From Ophthalmolycus amberensis (taxonomy: Eukaryota > Chordata > Actinopteri > Perciformes > Zoarcidae), in contig JAFEUB010000846.1 in the NCBI GenBank assembly GCA_024529925.1, positions 1,179,001 to 1,243,000 of the forward strand: a stretch of DNA of 64,000 bases, given 5' to 3'. The position numbers and the translations under genes were made by a program. The notes beneath the pieces were generated by a model, which did no database searches, had not been told where the DNA came from, and saw nothing but the letters and a program-made list of their open reading frames with translations. This document shows, piece by piece, positions 11,557 to 23,861 of this stretch. The stretch's first letter is position 1. Every line of letters begins with the position of its first letter.

Positions 11557-12140
11557 CCAATTATAGCGCCGTGGCCCTGAACACGAAGGGGTGGTGCGTA
11601 AACACAGCTGCTTCTGTCGCTGCGCACCACAGAGTGGGAAGCTGCGCTAGATCAGACGAAGAAAGAAAGAAAGAGAGCAATCCCTGTCTGTTCAGAGAAG
11701 CTGCTTTGTGCTCCATTAATAGAATCAGGATGTTCCATATCGGTGATCTGAATTCGAAATTCTGTTTTCCTTTCGCGCTTGGAGAGAAAGAGCTCCTTAT
11801 TAAATTATTAGGCCTATTATTGTGCAATAGCCAATATTTTAATCACAACATAGACGCTTTATAACTGTGAAGGATGAGTACAAATGTATGTTACTCGAAG
11901 AAAACTCATGCTGTATTAACATGCATTATGAGTCGTGATCCGTCAGTCATAGCCTATGTATATTATTCAGAATCATTTAAAAATGTGTGTTTAAACACAT
12001 TGTCTGAATGCATAGTTCTGCATATATTATCTCAATTAGACCGTTCTGTGATATGCCTTTATTGTACGTTAAAGTCTGGTCCAAATGCTACTGTCTTTAA
12101 AAAATAATCCCCTTTAATTCCTTGATGTGGACTGCCCCAC
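11557..12140 (+). other. kcna3 3' flank, probable 3' UTR
   Basis: This AT-rich sequence follows the kcna3 stop. No canonical AATAAA was found close by. The variant AATAAT near 12103 could serve, but this is unproven. No coding exon is visible. Confidence 0.4.
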
Positions 12141-12364
12141 TAGGCTATTTAATGCGTAAACGGCACGATATAAACACAGGAGCACGCCGACTGTCGGTGT
12201 CTCATCGTTGGTGCCAGACACACGTAAAAGCGGAGAAACACAGCCCTCTTTCACGCACACATACAGCGATCAAAGATGGAGCTTTCTCTTTGGATGCCTC
12301 AAATATATCCCGCTGTGATGCAGTCGCCGTGGCGAGGGTGGTTTCCGCGGTAACCCCAGTCACC

Positions 12365-12378
12365 GTTGCCATGGCACC
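12365..12378. promoter_or_regulatory. RFX X-box-like motif
   Basis: GTTGCCATGGCACC differs by one base from the palindromic X-box GTTGCCATGGCAAC bound by RFX factors. It lies in a somewhat CpG-rich stretch downstream of kcna3. Which gene it could control is unknown. Confidence 0.4.
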
Positions 12379-12657
12379 CTTGTTTCCACAGTAACCTTCC
12401 AGGTGGCTTGGAAGCTTATTTTAAGATTCTCGTCTAAAAAGCTTGTCCTCGGTCTCTAATAAGACTGTTCTGTCATCACGCTTTGCGTGCGTAAAAATAC
12501 ACGACCAGACATGCCCAGCGCCACTATCGACAACCAACAAGCTCACTCAGTGACTTTAGCATTGACACAAAGAAAAATTAAAGTAAGATGGTGTGTTTAC
12601 AAATTGCCACCTTGCGCTGCCCGCCCAAAATTAAGCAGGAGGCACAACTCAGAGGTG

Positions 12658-12797
12658 ATGAGCCGGGAGAAGTGGAAGGAGAGTCGGCGCGTGAGGAATT
12701 ATGAATGGACTGGGAGCGCTTTGTGTCTGGCTGTCTTGAGTGCGCTACTGGGGTCGCTCAGCAGAGGCTGCTGTTCTCCCACTGATGAAACTGGTAG
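12658..12797 (+). other. Possible unassigned first exon with hydrophobic leader
   Basis: From ATG 12658 an open frame encodes a charged start (MSREKWKESRRVR), a hydrophobic stretch (ALCLAVLSALLGSLS), then RGCCSPTDETG. It meets a fair splice donor (ctg|gtaggt) at about 12797/12798. The composition would fit a signal peptide. The upstream 12.2-12.7 kb is moderately CpG-rich. No downstream partner exon was recognised, and I cannot name a family, so this may be chance. Confidence 0.2.
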
Positions 12798-12828
12798 GTT
12801 CTGATCCCTGTCATGCCCCTGGCTAGAC

Positions 12829-12868
12829 GTAAAGGGGTATTCATTAAGAGTATGAACTACCCCTTTAC
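12829..12868. repeat. Perfect 11-bp inverted repeat
   Basis: Arms 'gtaaaggggta' (12829-12839) and 'tacccctttac' (12858-12868) flank an 18-base loop. It is non-coding and its function is unknown. Confidence 0.75.
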
Positions 12869-14424
12869 CTTTAGCCATGAAACCAGTGTTTGTATGTTTT
12901 TTAGGCAATTCAAGCAGGTCATATGTATCTCGATAAAGGTATCTGTTTGAGTTACATCTCACAGGTGCAGGTCAAACAGTTCCTACAATTACCTTTTTAC
13001 TCAATATCACAACATATTGTATTTTTTTGTCATAACTTGTATTAATGCTAACAATATACTGATGTCCAACAAGTTGCAGGTGTGTACATTTAGACCTCCA
13101 TCAGCCTGAGTGTGTAGGTTTTTCTGTTTAGTGTCATGGGGGTGGGGGGGGGGGGCATTTAACATACAGCTGACTTGGTCTATGAAATGTACACAGGCAC
13201 CAACAATAGGCCCATCTTGTCTCAATGATGCTCCCTGGCGGCCATCATCTCCTAACAGATCAGGTGGCTCACCTGCCATGTGACCATTGTCTTCCTTTGC
13301 CATTGATATCAAAGAGTCACAGAGGTCAAATAACCACGAGATAACAGGCTGCAGGAAGCGAAAGCTTCTGGTTTGACACCATTGTTAACTACATTCGGAT
13401 CTGTTGCAGATTGTGGTCCTTTTCAGGGGTTTTCCTGTATTTTATTTGCTAAAAACAGCAAATTATCACATAGCATGTTTATAACAATTCATCTTTATTG
13501 TAGATTCAGTGTGTGCATTTGGATTAAGGCCCATTGAAAATAATGTTTTCTGTACATCACTCTTGTCTTTGAAACTGCTTTGCAATATAGGTTTACTGAC
13601 AGTAACTACTAATTCAAATAGAGACGAGGGAGATGCAATTTTGAAAGGGCAGGATTGGGGAATCTGTCAAGCAGCCATGTTCTGAATCTGTTTAGTTTGA
13701 CTCTGTGTATGCACTTGAACTTGTGCTTGTGGGCACATGTGTGTGGAAGTATACAAATACTATGTTTACCTCTCCAGACATGGTTGAGTGAAAATAGTGC
13801 AGTCTCATTAACTGGCTTATACCCTGAAGGCAAAGTGGGAGGTCCCGCAGAATGAATGACCTCTTCATTGATTATTCTTTTCCGTTTTGACCCCTGATCT
13901 TGACTTCATATATTTTCAGTGAAAAACTCCGTATTGGTCATCAGTTAAATTGCCTACTCATTTATTAGGTCACATAAAAGCTCCAGTGAGGAGAAACACT
14001 GATCTATTGATCAGTGAGCAAGATGTATTATGGAGGAGACAGGAGCTACTTGTTCAACATTGAACTGGATAGGTCAGTCTGTAAGCTATTTTATTAAAAT
14101 AAGGCACTTTACCATGAACATTCATCTTTTCTATTTCTACCCTGCCCCCCTTTGCTAATGTGTATCTCTGAAGCTTAATCCAGTCTCACATTTGCTTCTG
14201 TAACAAACTCCAATTCCCTCTCCTAACCTCTGCTCGTCTTTCTTAAGTTTATTACAGTGTAGACATTTAGTTGTTGCTCTTAGAGTAAATTGCAGTGAGT
14301 GAGCAGTTAGGATGCACATCTGCTTCACTCAAAAACAGCTTAATGGAAAATGTGTCAGTGGGGACAGTTCAAGTAAAATGTTGCCCTTGTTACAGGACCT
14401 TTGGAGACTCTTATCCAAAAGTTG

Positions 14425-14602
14425 CCCTCCCCTCCTCTCCCCTCCTCTCCCCTCCTCTCCCCCCTCTCCTCGCCGTCTGAACTGACAGTGTTTACACTTT
14501 GTTTGAGTTTTGCACGAGTGGTAATGAGAAAGCAGGGAGAAGAGGAGCAGCCTTGGTTTGATGGGTCTGGCTATGCTGTGTGGCTCTAACAATTTTGCTT
14601 TT

Positions 14603-14633
<31 letters not shown>
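14425..14633. repeat. (CCTCCTCTCC)n and (TC)n simple repeats
   Basis: A 10-bp pyrimidine unit is repeated about three times near 14431-14460, and a (TC)14 tract lies at about 14606-14633. Open frames here are repeat artefacts. Confidence 0.9.
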
Positions 14634-14636
<3 letters not shown>

Positions 14637-15325
14637 CTCTTAATCTCACTCTCTCTCAGGTGAAGGTCGTTCCATTTTTCTGCACAAACCTTCTGGAACC
14701 TCTGACCCCAATTATACTGCCTCACATTTAGGTAATCAGACTCCATTTGATAAGGAAAATAAATGTGACATTGTGACATTTCAACTAACATTCACTGATA
14801 TGTTCTTAGAAATGTTTGCTCAGTTTAAAGCTTTATAGATCACCCATTAACCTGTAGTGACCCTTTTTTCTCTTTAGGGGCACAATGACTCTGGTCTTCC
14901 CGTTGGGCCAGATTGGCTAAATTTAAGAGCTTAGACAGAACTCAACAGGATACATTTGTCTTCCCTTACCCTCCTCCATACTGCTTTCTATATAAACTTC
15001 AAAAGGACAGCCAGCAATTTTGCAAAGCACATTTAATTCCTGGACTTTATACATTCTGTTTTCATATTTCTGGGTAACGATATGACATTACAGACAATAA
15101 CAGCTTTTGCGGCAAGTCAAAAGTGGCAACAACTGAGGCCAACCGGGATTTTCTGATATGAAACTGTGATACAAATCAAAGACTGTTAGCCATATGCCTT
15201 TTTTTTAGCTGTGTGCTCTGTATTGCTAATATGTAGAAGAAAAAAAAAATATATATCTGTGTGTGTGATAGTTGCAGCTATTCCGCTGACCTGCACATTG
15301 AGAAAGATAGAGACATGCATGCACT

Positions 15326-15327
<2 letters not shown>

Positions 15328-15367
<40 letters not shown>
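15328..15367. repeat. (CA)n microsatellite
   Basis: About 20 AC units. It produces spurious Thr-His open frames. Confidence 0.95.
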
Positions 15368-15373
<6 letters not shown>

Positions 15374-16732
15374 ATATCCATGTGCCTGTGAATGGCTCTC
15401 TTTTATCCCAGGGTGCACTGGTGTTTTTTGGGGGGATGGGGCAGAATAATGTCAGGGGGAGGCTGTATATGCCATGTATTTGTTCTGTGTTATTCTGTGC
15501 CGTCTTAAACATGACCCATATAAAGAGATTATGAGTTGTACTGTCTTTATTTTGGAGGAGCTGCAGTCTGTTTTCACTCAATTACTGAGAGAATGGTTTT
15601 GGAGAATATCTAGGTCCAATTACAAACCTTCTTGCCTGATGTGTGTGAGTACTGTATGTTTTGATTATGTCATGACGAGAGACATTTGAAACAACTTTCT
15701 CTGTGTGGATGTTATACAGTTAATCCACTTACAGTATATCATTCACTCCAGTATGGTGTTGTTTAATAGATGCAACCTATTCAATTTGTATTTCATTATT
15801 CAACAGGATAAAGGTGAAAAAAGCATGCCATTTTTTTACAGTAGGACACAAGATCCAGTGATTTCAGTGCTTTTACAATATCAAAATGTGATTCTGTGCA
15901 TGACAAATATGATAGTGACATTATAAAAGCTGTAGTCATTCAATGTTAATCTAATTTCACAAGATAATCGGAGCATTAGCATCCATAAATATGCTGTTGG
16001 CACTGCTGTTGAATTGTCACTGTTTAATAAGTGTTTCTCATGCAGAGCCGTACACAGTCCTATGGTGTTTGGCTCGCAGCAACAGCCTCCACCGTAATTG
16101 TGCTCAACAGACAGAGCAAGGGAACCTCTCTTCTATTTGTAAACATCAATGCAATAGACGGATAACATTGACAAATAAAATACTCTATTTCTGTCTGACA
16201 GATTTAATAACTGCAACATCACCAGGGATTTAAATTTGGCTTGGAAAAGAAATAGTGATACCCAATTTCAAGAGAACATTATTGCCACACATTAGGCTGC
16301 ATGGCTGAACCCTAAAGAGACTTGAGCTGTGTATGAGTCCAGTGGAAAACTTCATATCATCTCTGTGCCGCAGGAGGTAAATATTAAAATTCTAACAGAC
16401 GTTTACAGCCATCACACTGTCATCCTGTGTATGAGCAAGTGTGCTTTATTGCTCCAGTGAGCCCACCAGCTCGCTAATAACTCTGCCACATCTCGAGGCT
16501 ATTGTGTGTCCACGAGTACCAAACCGCCTTTCTGGTGATTGTAAATGTGGTAATAGTTGTTGACTAAATACTCCATATGTTTTATCAGTGCAGCACAATT
16601 ATGGACTACTCGTATCGCCTTTTAAACTATTTATCTATGTCGCTCTTTGCTGTTTTTTTTCTTTCTTTCTCTGGCTTTACTACTAAACATGTTGGTGAAA
16701 GATATCTGCTTTTGAGATCACAAAAATACCTA

Positions 16733-16740
16733 TGACGTCA
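16733..16740. promoter_or_regulatory. Full palindromic CRE (TGACGTCA)
   Basis: This is an exact CREB/ATF consensus octamer. A second exact copy lies at 18642-18649. A third, at 42684-42691, sits next to a repeat tail. Eight-base matches also arise by chance, so function is not shown. Confidence 0.3.
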
Positions 16741-17162
16741 TCAAAGCTCACCGCCAGCCATGGCGCTTCACCAGGGAAATCTCCATAGCAACAAGGGAAG
16801 GTTGTCGAGCGAGTTGAAGAGCGAGTTGAAGAGACTGTAGAACAGACTCGGCCCTCTTCAGGTGCACTGAAGGTATCAAGCTGTCTGCAATAACATCATC
16901 AGTGTTTATGTGCACATGACTTCTGAGAAGGGCGAGTGTGGGTCGTGCGTCATTTTGTGTGTCTGTGTGTTTTGAGTGTGTGTCTGGAAGAGGATCGGGG
17001 TATTGCCCAGGTGGGTTGGGTCTCACCATGCAGGGACTCCATTTGAACAGCACGTCCAAGTGGAGATGATGCCAACAGCAGATTGAATGTGCACGCGCAC
17101 ACATACACAGATGTCAGCATAAGAGGATCACAGAGTGTCAGCAATAGCTAATTCTCCTACAT

Positions 17163-17585
17163 ATGTGGCTTGAACTGCTTCACTCTCATTCACCCGCCCG
17201 TGCACTCAGGTCAAACATGTTAAATTATCTGTCTGTCCCACGCACTCGCCTTAAGACCCGTGGTGACCGAGCTTTTGAGGCAGTAGCACCAAGGTTGTGG
17301 AAGGCTCTGCCTGCACCCCTACGGCTTGCTGTTTCTGTGAACTTGTTCAAAAATCAGCTCAAGACACACCTGTTTAGACTGGCGTTTGGGTAAAAACTCG
17401 TCTTCCTGCTTTTAAGCCATGTTTTAATTTTGTACTTTCTGTTTTTTGTGCATTTTTAAATGTAAATTATTGGCCCTTAAATGGTCACATTGTGTTTTTT
17501 ATGTTTGTAATTCTGCTCCTGTTAAGCACTTTGTGACTAATGTCTGTGAAAAGCGCTTTATCAACAAATCTTACTTACTTACTAA
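17163..17585 (+). mobile_element. 5'-truncated non-LTR retrotransposon (LINE) 3' end
   Basis: The open frame ending at 17393 contains VPRTRLKTRGDRAFEAVAP, RLWKALPAPLR and FKNQLKTHLFRLAFG. This block is typical of the extreme C-terminus of fish non-LTR retrotransposon reverse transcriptase proteins (L2/Rex type). It is followed by a 3' UTR with 'agcactttgtgac' and 'gaaaagcgctttatcaacaaa' and a short (CTTA)n tail near 17570-17583. Only about 400 bases of the 3' end remain, as expected for incomplete target-primed insertion. The exact clade needs a library comparison. Confidence 0.8.
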
Positions 17586-17881
17586 TGACTAAAGGTTATT
17601 CTAACATCTTTAGGAAGTTGGAATGACTGATTTTATTTTTGTTGTGGGGTCACTTGGGGGCAACAGAAACAATGTGTGAATACAACATTGACATATGATC
17701 AGCTTTAAGTTGATATGGTTGTGTTTGTGTCCATCTGGTAATATTCTCTCTCTCAGCTCAGTTTTCGGTCTCTACCAACTGCTTAGGTGCTAAATCTTTA
17801 ACTGCTAAATGAGCCGCTTTGTTCACAATTAATAAACAATTGTCTGTTTGCCGTTGGTGCTGAGCCGAGCCAAACAACACT

Positions 17882-17912
17882 GTGAGAGTCAACCAAAACA
17901 GTTGACTCTCAC
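17882..17912. repeat. Perfect 12-bp inverted repeat (hairpin)
   Basis: 'gtgagagtcaac' and 'gttgactctcac' flank the 7-base loop 'caaaaca'. The surrounding 17.75-18.2 kb, with 'ggtgctgagccgagcc', may be a degraded fish repeat, which would explain the hairpin. Confidence 0.8.
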
Positions 17913-18641
17913 TCCCTTTTGAAATGAATACAATAATGATTACAAATGTCCCAAACATACAAAACATGACAGAAGATAAGATAACACTTTTGATTTCCCT
18001 CAGACCTGCCACCTACTATGCATTTTTCTCTGTGACTTGCAGTTATGTGTTATTTCCATGTTCAGTAGCAGAGCCATGCCATTGGTAGCTGGGAAGGATG
18101 GTTGCTAAGGGTGATGATGCTGTTGCTAGACTAATTCTGGATGCTGATTGGCTGATCAGTTACAGTTTCCAGCCACAAGCTGAGTAGACAAGGTGGGACT
18201 GCCCATCCAGACATGTGTATTGTATGTAAACACACAAAACAATCTCAGACAAACGCACTCAAACACATGCAGGCGCACAAATAAAAAACATTCAAAACAA
18301 TACCTGCAGCATATTCAGACCCAGATGACATAATAGATTTTTTTTTCTAGCTGTTGGAGGGGTGATCTGCTGCCAGTCATCTTGCTTTTTGCTGTCAAAA
18401 CAAACAGATGGTGGAGAGGGTGATAGTGTGAAACAGCGAGAGATGCTGCTGTGCTCTGCTGGATGACTCATCACTCTGTCACTGTGACCTTTATCTGCTA
18501 CCCTCTCCACCTCTGTTGTCCCGTCTCCTCCATTCATTTTCATTTTCCGCACACTTTTAACTTCATTTCCTGCTGACTATGTTCGTGTCCTCACTTGCTC
18601 CTCCACCAAGCCTCTTCTCTGCAACGCGTATGAGCTCTTCC

Positions 18642-18760
18642 TGACGTCATTCCAACCTTTTCCTCGCTTTTCCGTCCTCCCTTGCGTCCTCCGCTCCTGT
18701 CACCATCATTTCTGTGGGGTCGGGTGTTGCCGTCCTCAACGAGGCTCCGGTATGCTGGCT
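18642..18760. promoter_or_regulatory. GC-rich block with a full CRE
   Basis: An exact TGACGTCA at 18642-18649 sits at the edge of a block richer in CG dinucleotides than its flanks, running to about 18760. It could be a regulatory element between kcna3 and kcna2. There is no further evidence. Confidence 0.25.
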
Positions 18761-21700
18761 CTGACACGGTGCTGCCACAAGTCCCTGTCAAGTAAGACAC
18801 ACACCACCGACAGAATGGCAACATACTGGGGCTCATATACATTAGCTGTTGATTTGATTGAACTGACTAGACAGGCTGCACTTAACTGCTGCTTGCAGTG
18901 TGGGAAGAAAACACTTGCTCGGGGAGATTTGCACATCATTCAATGAATGTTTCAAAGCATGCTGCTAAGCCTCATTGTAAAGGAGATCTCTTCATATGGC
19001 AAACATATAGATATCGTATCGATATCATTAATATACTCCCAACTTTCCTCCCTAAGCTAAGCCACACCTCCAGACCACTTGGTCATTGATTTTTCTCTCT
19101 CTCTTGTCTTCGAAGGCTGTGAGAACAACATAAAGTGAAACCACATCCAGAATCAATAATAGAGTACTCTACTCCAAAGGTGAGGACATATCTCATCATG
19201 AAAGCAGTGATCCTCATCAGCCTGGCTGCTCTCAACAGGCAGGTAGACAACTTCCAAGGGCAATCTCTAAATATAGAGGGACCCCAGAGGGAGACATGCA
19301 GGGAGAGAGATAAGTGAGGGGAGAAAATGAAGAAGGATGAAGGGACAAAAAAAAAAAAAAGCTGATGTGGTAATTAAGTTTCTTGGCTCATTGTCATAGA
19401 GGAGAATGCCTGTTGCGGAGTGCTATTTCGATGCCTGCACACAAAAATGAATTAGGAATAAAATTAGGATTTCCTTGTGTTCACAGGGAAATGGAAGGTA
19501 AACTGTTAATTTTCTTGGAGCTATAAAGAAACATGGAGTCAGTATGACTTTGTCTAAATGTGTGTGTCAGTGTGTGCACACGTTCTAGTAGTGACTGCAT
19601 GCACATGCCAATACAGTAGGCTATTACATCTGTATGTGTGTGTGTTGTGAGTGAGTGATCACCTGCTGCAGCACCAGCAGAGGTTATCCAGGACAGAGCC
19701 CCTCCCCTGCAGTCTGCTGTCATGAGTTGGATCAGCGCCCTCCTCTCTCCTTCACTCCGTCTGTTACTCACGCTCATCATCCCTCTCTCGGTTCCACACA
19801 TTCTGCTGCACAGAAAAGGGTGGAGATGTTAGGTGTGCAGGTGTGCTGACTCACACACTGACACACAAATATGCTGATCATCTCACAACATATCTCAACT
19901 GAGCTATTTGTGTGGGATTGCAGTGACGGATCAAAAACTCATTTATTCTCCGAGTAGAATAATTGTATTAATTGTGCTTATATCTTGGGGACAATGGGTT
20001 CTATGCACATTGTGGAGTTCTGGGAACTCCCTGCACGTTCATGTTGTCCTCACTATTTCATACGCATTTCTGTCTAGAAATGTTGGGGTGCCCCGTTAGC
20101 CATGGGCCCCTGTCCAGCCACAGCAACGCACCAGCTGGCACGAGAGAACACGGCCACAAATTGCTCGATGAAAGAAAAAATATGTTTTTTTTAAACAATG
20201 AAAAAGTGCTCAGATGTGATTACAGGCAGTCATGTGGGGTTATCAGTTGAAAAGCATTCTCAAGTTTCTTTATGAGGTTCCATGTGGTCTGCTCGGATGA
20301 ATACAAAACAGAATCAATGGTTCCTTCTGCTGAGACTTGGCACAACCTGAAGGTGAGAGGGAGCTGGAAACAGAATTGAGGATTTAAAATGGTTGGAGAA
20401 TTAATAGCCCTCAAAACTCTAGATCAACTGTACAAGAAATATGAAACTATCAGTTTCCTGCTTTATTCTATAGATCAGAGGTTTTCAAACACTAAGGGTC
20501 CTCCTCAGACAAAATCAAGACAGCTCTGCCCAAACACTCAAATTCATATTTAAATTGATATATTTATGGAATCCGTCGCTCCTCCTTATTTTTTGTCTTG
20601 CAGTTGGTAAACCGGAAGCATGTTGTTATGGATTCAGTGAGTTTTTATGTGGGCTACAACTGAAAAATGTTTATGTTATGGCAGCATTAAAATATGCTTC
20701 ATTAACCATTAGCCATTCCTGTTTGGCTGTACAGTATTCTATAACTGGATTACTTTTATACCAAAGAAAAGGTGTAAATGTTATGATTCTCAGGCAAGTT
20801 CTGGAGGTGTTAGTAGCGGCATTTTTCTATGACCTATCAGTGTAACAGTTTTAGCAATGGATTTCGGGGCATAAAGGAAAGTGTAGGGCACACTGAATAA
20901 TTATAAATTTGTTCAGATTATGAGATTTTTTTAACACAAATTGTGGCTATCAGGCTTTAGGGGTTCTTCTTCTGGCTAATTACAGATCTCCCTGGACGAA
21001 CATCGTCTCTGCACTATCTGCACAACATTCGTTGCCAGTGTTATTCTATTGTTTTCTTGTCTGTTAGTTCCCCTAGCTGGCAGCTAAAGATATGGTTTGG
21101 GTATGATAAGGTTAGATTGTGTCTCAGTTAAGGGATCATTCATTTATGGTTGGGTATGGCTTCTAAAACAAGTTGGTTAAAGAAAAGAGTGTGGTCAAGA
21201 TTATGAGCACTGAATTCTAACATGAAACTTTGCCAGTGTATGCAATTTCAAGGTGGTCACAAGAATAAAATGAAACATAAATCATCAGAGAATGACTCGC
21301 CTTTCCCCCAACCCCAGCTAACTCGATCCCATATCCCATACTCTGTGCCCTCTTCCCCATCCTGCTAATAAAACTGTATTCTAGATAATTGCTGTGAATG
21401 TGGTGGCAGATAAAGAATCATTACTCTTCTGATACCCAGCATTGGATATTGGTGGCTGGGCTCCTAGCTGCCCTCCATTTAGAATTGTGCCCTCTCATTT
21501 ACAGTCGTGGACGATGAGGATTTAAGAGTTCCATCAGTCAGCATGTAAAAGGTCAATAGCTCATTGAGACCTTCAGCCATCAGCTCTGTGCAGAGTGGGC
21601 TACTGCTGCAGTCCCTCTGGGGTTGGGTCATCACCTTAATCAGTATTTTGACACTTTCATTGGAGAAGAATTGCATAACATGTTCGACCTGTCCTTGGAC

Positions 21701-22544
21701 AATAGAAATGGCAGAACAAGGAGAACACATGGGGGAGGACATGTGGAATTCCTCATGTATTCTTCAGGTATTTGCGTCTCTTTTTTCCTGTTCCTTTCAT
21801 GTGCGTGTGATTCCCACGCTCTACCTGAAGACATATCACATGACCCACTTTCAAGCAGTGGAGGAAAAAAGGGCAGGAAGACTGCTCTGCAGGGAAACTC
21901 CTCTGAACTAGTTATTTGACTGTGTAGCCTAATTGGTGTACTTGACATTAATTTTGTCTACTTACATGATTGCAATCATAGCTGTTAGCATCAGTCCTCT
22001 GCTTGTGTGAGTGTGTGCCTGCATGTGCTTAACGGGTCTGTGCAATAATTAGTGGCCTGTGATACAGTGCACATGACAAACTACTGGAGCCTGCCTTTGT
22101 ATTCTTTTATTTTACATTAATTACCTCACTGGGACCACACACCCATAGAGTTCAACTTGTGGGTTCTACCATCATGAGCCCATACTGTAATATTTTTCGA
22201 ACTAAAGTAACAAAGTACACAGACAAACAGATTCTCCTTAAACAGACACAGAGGCATGCCAGCAGCCATTCAGACCGGTGCGTCAAGTGCTCAAACCATG
22301 AGCTATAGGACAATAATGATAAAATGACTCGGTTACGTAGTTCAGGCAGGAACTTTGGTGTTCTGCTCAAACAGGACATGCACAGGTAGCTGCTGGCTCA
22401 TTATCCCCCATTCCCTTAATTCATTGCTCTCATTTACATTTCGTATTCTTTCTATTCATTTTCTTTCTATCTTCGGGCTAGATCAAATTTGCTGTGTGGA
22501 CATGTTTGTTTGAAAACCGTTACCACCCTGTGGTGGGCGATGCT

Positions 22545-22680
22545 TCCCCTTTAATGTGTAGCAGAGAGGACAAGAGTGTCGGGGAGCGCAGAGCGATTGG
22601 GCGAGGCGCGCGTGAAGATCTTAGTGTGCTCCGCGATGCCCGGCTGCAGCCCACGCATCTCAACTATGGTGAATTATGGT
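22545..22680. promoter_or_regulatory. CpG-rich block upstream of kcna2
   Basis: Within generally AT-rich DNA this stretch has a dense run of CG dinucleotides (gtcggggagcgcagagcgattg, gcgaggcgcgcg, ctccgcgatgcccgg). It lies about 2.1 kb upstream of the kcna2 coding exon. Vertebrate kcna2 genes have several alternative non-coding 5' exons, so an alternative promoter or exon is possible but not shown. Confidence 0.3.
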
Positions 22681-23737
22681 GAAATATGAGAGACATGGGA
22701 AGAGGCGGCAGCTCAAAAACAGTTGGTCGTGATGAGGTGACACATCCGCTGGACATATTAGTCAAATAAGGGAAGACGGACAGCTATGAAGGAATGGACT
22801 CACGAATCCAAGGCACCTTTTAAGAGGAGACAAACTGGATAAAAATACATGCGTCTGCGCACCAAGAGAACCAGGGTGAATTCCTGCATGCCATTATCTG
22901 AAATGTATGCTGTAGTCCGATAGATAACGCTATGTTGCTTTGTTTAGTGCATGGAGTCTATTGTGGCTGTCCATGATCCACACAGGAGAGGGTTGCAAAT
23001 GGCTTGAGCATGTCTAGCACCTGCACTCCAAACTAACTCACTCGCGCTTGCCAGTCCACTACAACACTGTCATGTAATGGTTGAAAACCCCAGTGGATGA
23101 ACCGGGCTGCTTTGTCTCCAAATAAGGGGGAAGAAATAGGTTTGCATCTATGAAAAACGCCCTCAGAGGACTGCGTTTTTCCATGGAATGAGTTGCGAAA
23201 TTAAGCCTCCATTTGTTACTAATGTGTATCATTGGTGTATTGATATGGTTATTCCCCATCTGAAAAAAAGAGGGTGAAGATAAGTGAAACGAATTAACAT
23301 TTTAACGAGCTAAAAACAAAGATGGAAAAACCTTCAGGAGGAATACGGACCTGTTTGGAGATCAAACAGGTGATTTCGCTTTAGATGAGATCTGCCATGG
23401 GTGCCACCGAGTGGAAATACTGACAACAACGCCTCCCGCAAACCTCCCTTCCCCAATAAGTCTCTGCAGATATCGCAGGATTACCTTTGTTGTTGCAGGC
23501 GGCAGCGTATTGTTCTGAAGAGGGGGCGTCATATTTTGCTGATGCCAAACATTTTTTAGATTTGCTCACTTTATTCCCAAACCACAACCCACCCCACCAG
23601 CTTCAACCTGTAGCATTAGCTGCGTCACAACATGTAGCTTATCTGCTGGTCACTGAGGCGAAGGAGGTAACTCCTGCATCCTCACGCCTTGTCCCATCTC
23701 CCACTCCTGCGCCGACGCAGAGCCAGAGCTTTGGCGA

Positions 23738-23861
23738 TATATAGCCGGCAGAGAGGAGCTGCTCTGACCGCGGGGGGCTGACTTTTGACCGAACACTTCT
23801 GCTGGGCGCATTACCACAAGAGGACACATTGTAAACAAGCATTACAAGTCCGTGCACATAG
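23738..23861 (+). promoter_or_regulatory. Probable kcna2 TATA promoter and non-coding exon 1
   Basis: TATATA at 23738-23743 predicts transcription start near 23768. The following about 95 bases end at a good splice donor (catag|gtagga; intron from 23862). A strong acceptor (ctttccctcctgtag) ends at 24657, so a 796-bp intron would join this exon to the exon carrying the kcna2 coding region. Mammalian KCNA2 is also built of non-coding 5' exon(s) plus one coding exon. This gene model is inferred from signals. Confidence 0.5.

Larger units (their letters stand above)
12870..22480. other. Intergenic DNA between kcna3 and kcna2
   Basis: Apart from the repeats and motifs listed separately, I see no supported gene. 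The longest frames (for example 16748-17104 minus and 21564-21911 plus) show no known domain. A poly-G run (about 13138-13156), an A-run (about 19348-19361) and scattered microsatellites are present. Confidence 0.55.

Noticed and set aside
14329..14791. Arg-Glu-rich frames on the minus strand
   Set aside because: They are translations of the (TC)n and CCTCCTCTCC simple repeats.
16748..17104. 118-codon minus-strand frame near the CRE at 16.73 kb
   Set aside because: Low-complexity composition with no family features and no splice context; the region contains a short tandem duplication (gagcgagttgaa twice) that keeps the frame open.
21479..21742. Minus-strand 87-codon frame with protein-like composition (EGLNELLTFYMLTDG)
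   Set aside because: No domain recognised, no convincing splice sites with a partner exon, and overlapping plus-strand frames of similar length. A search of this frame against fish proteins would decide.
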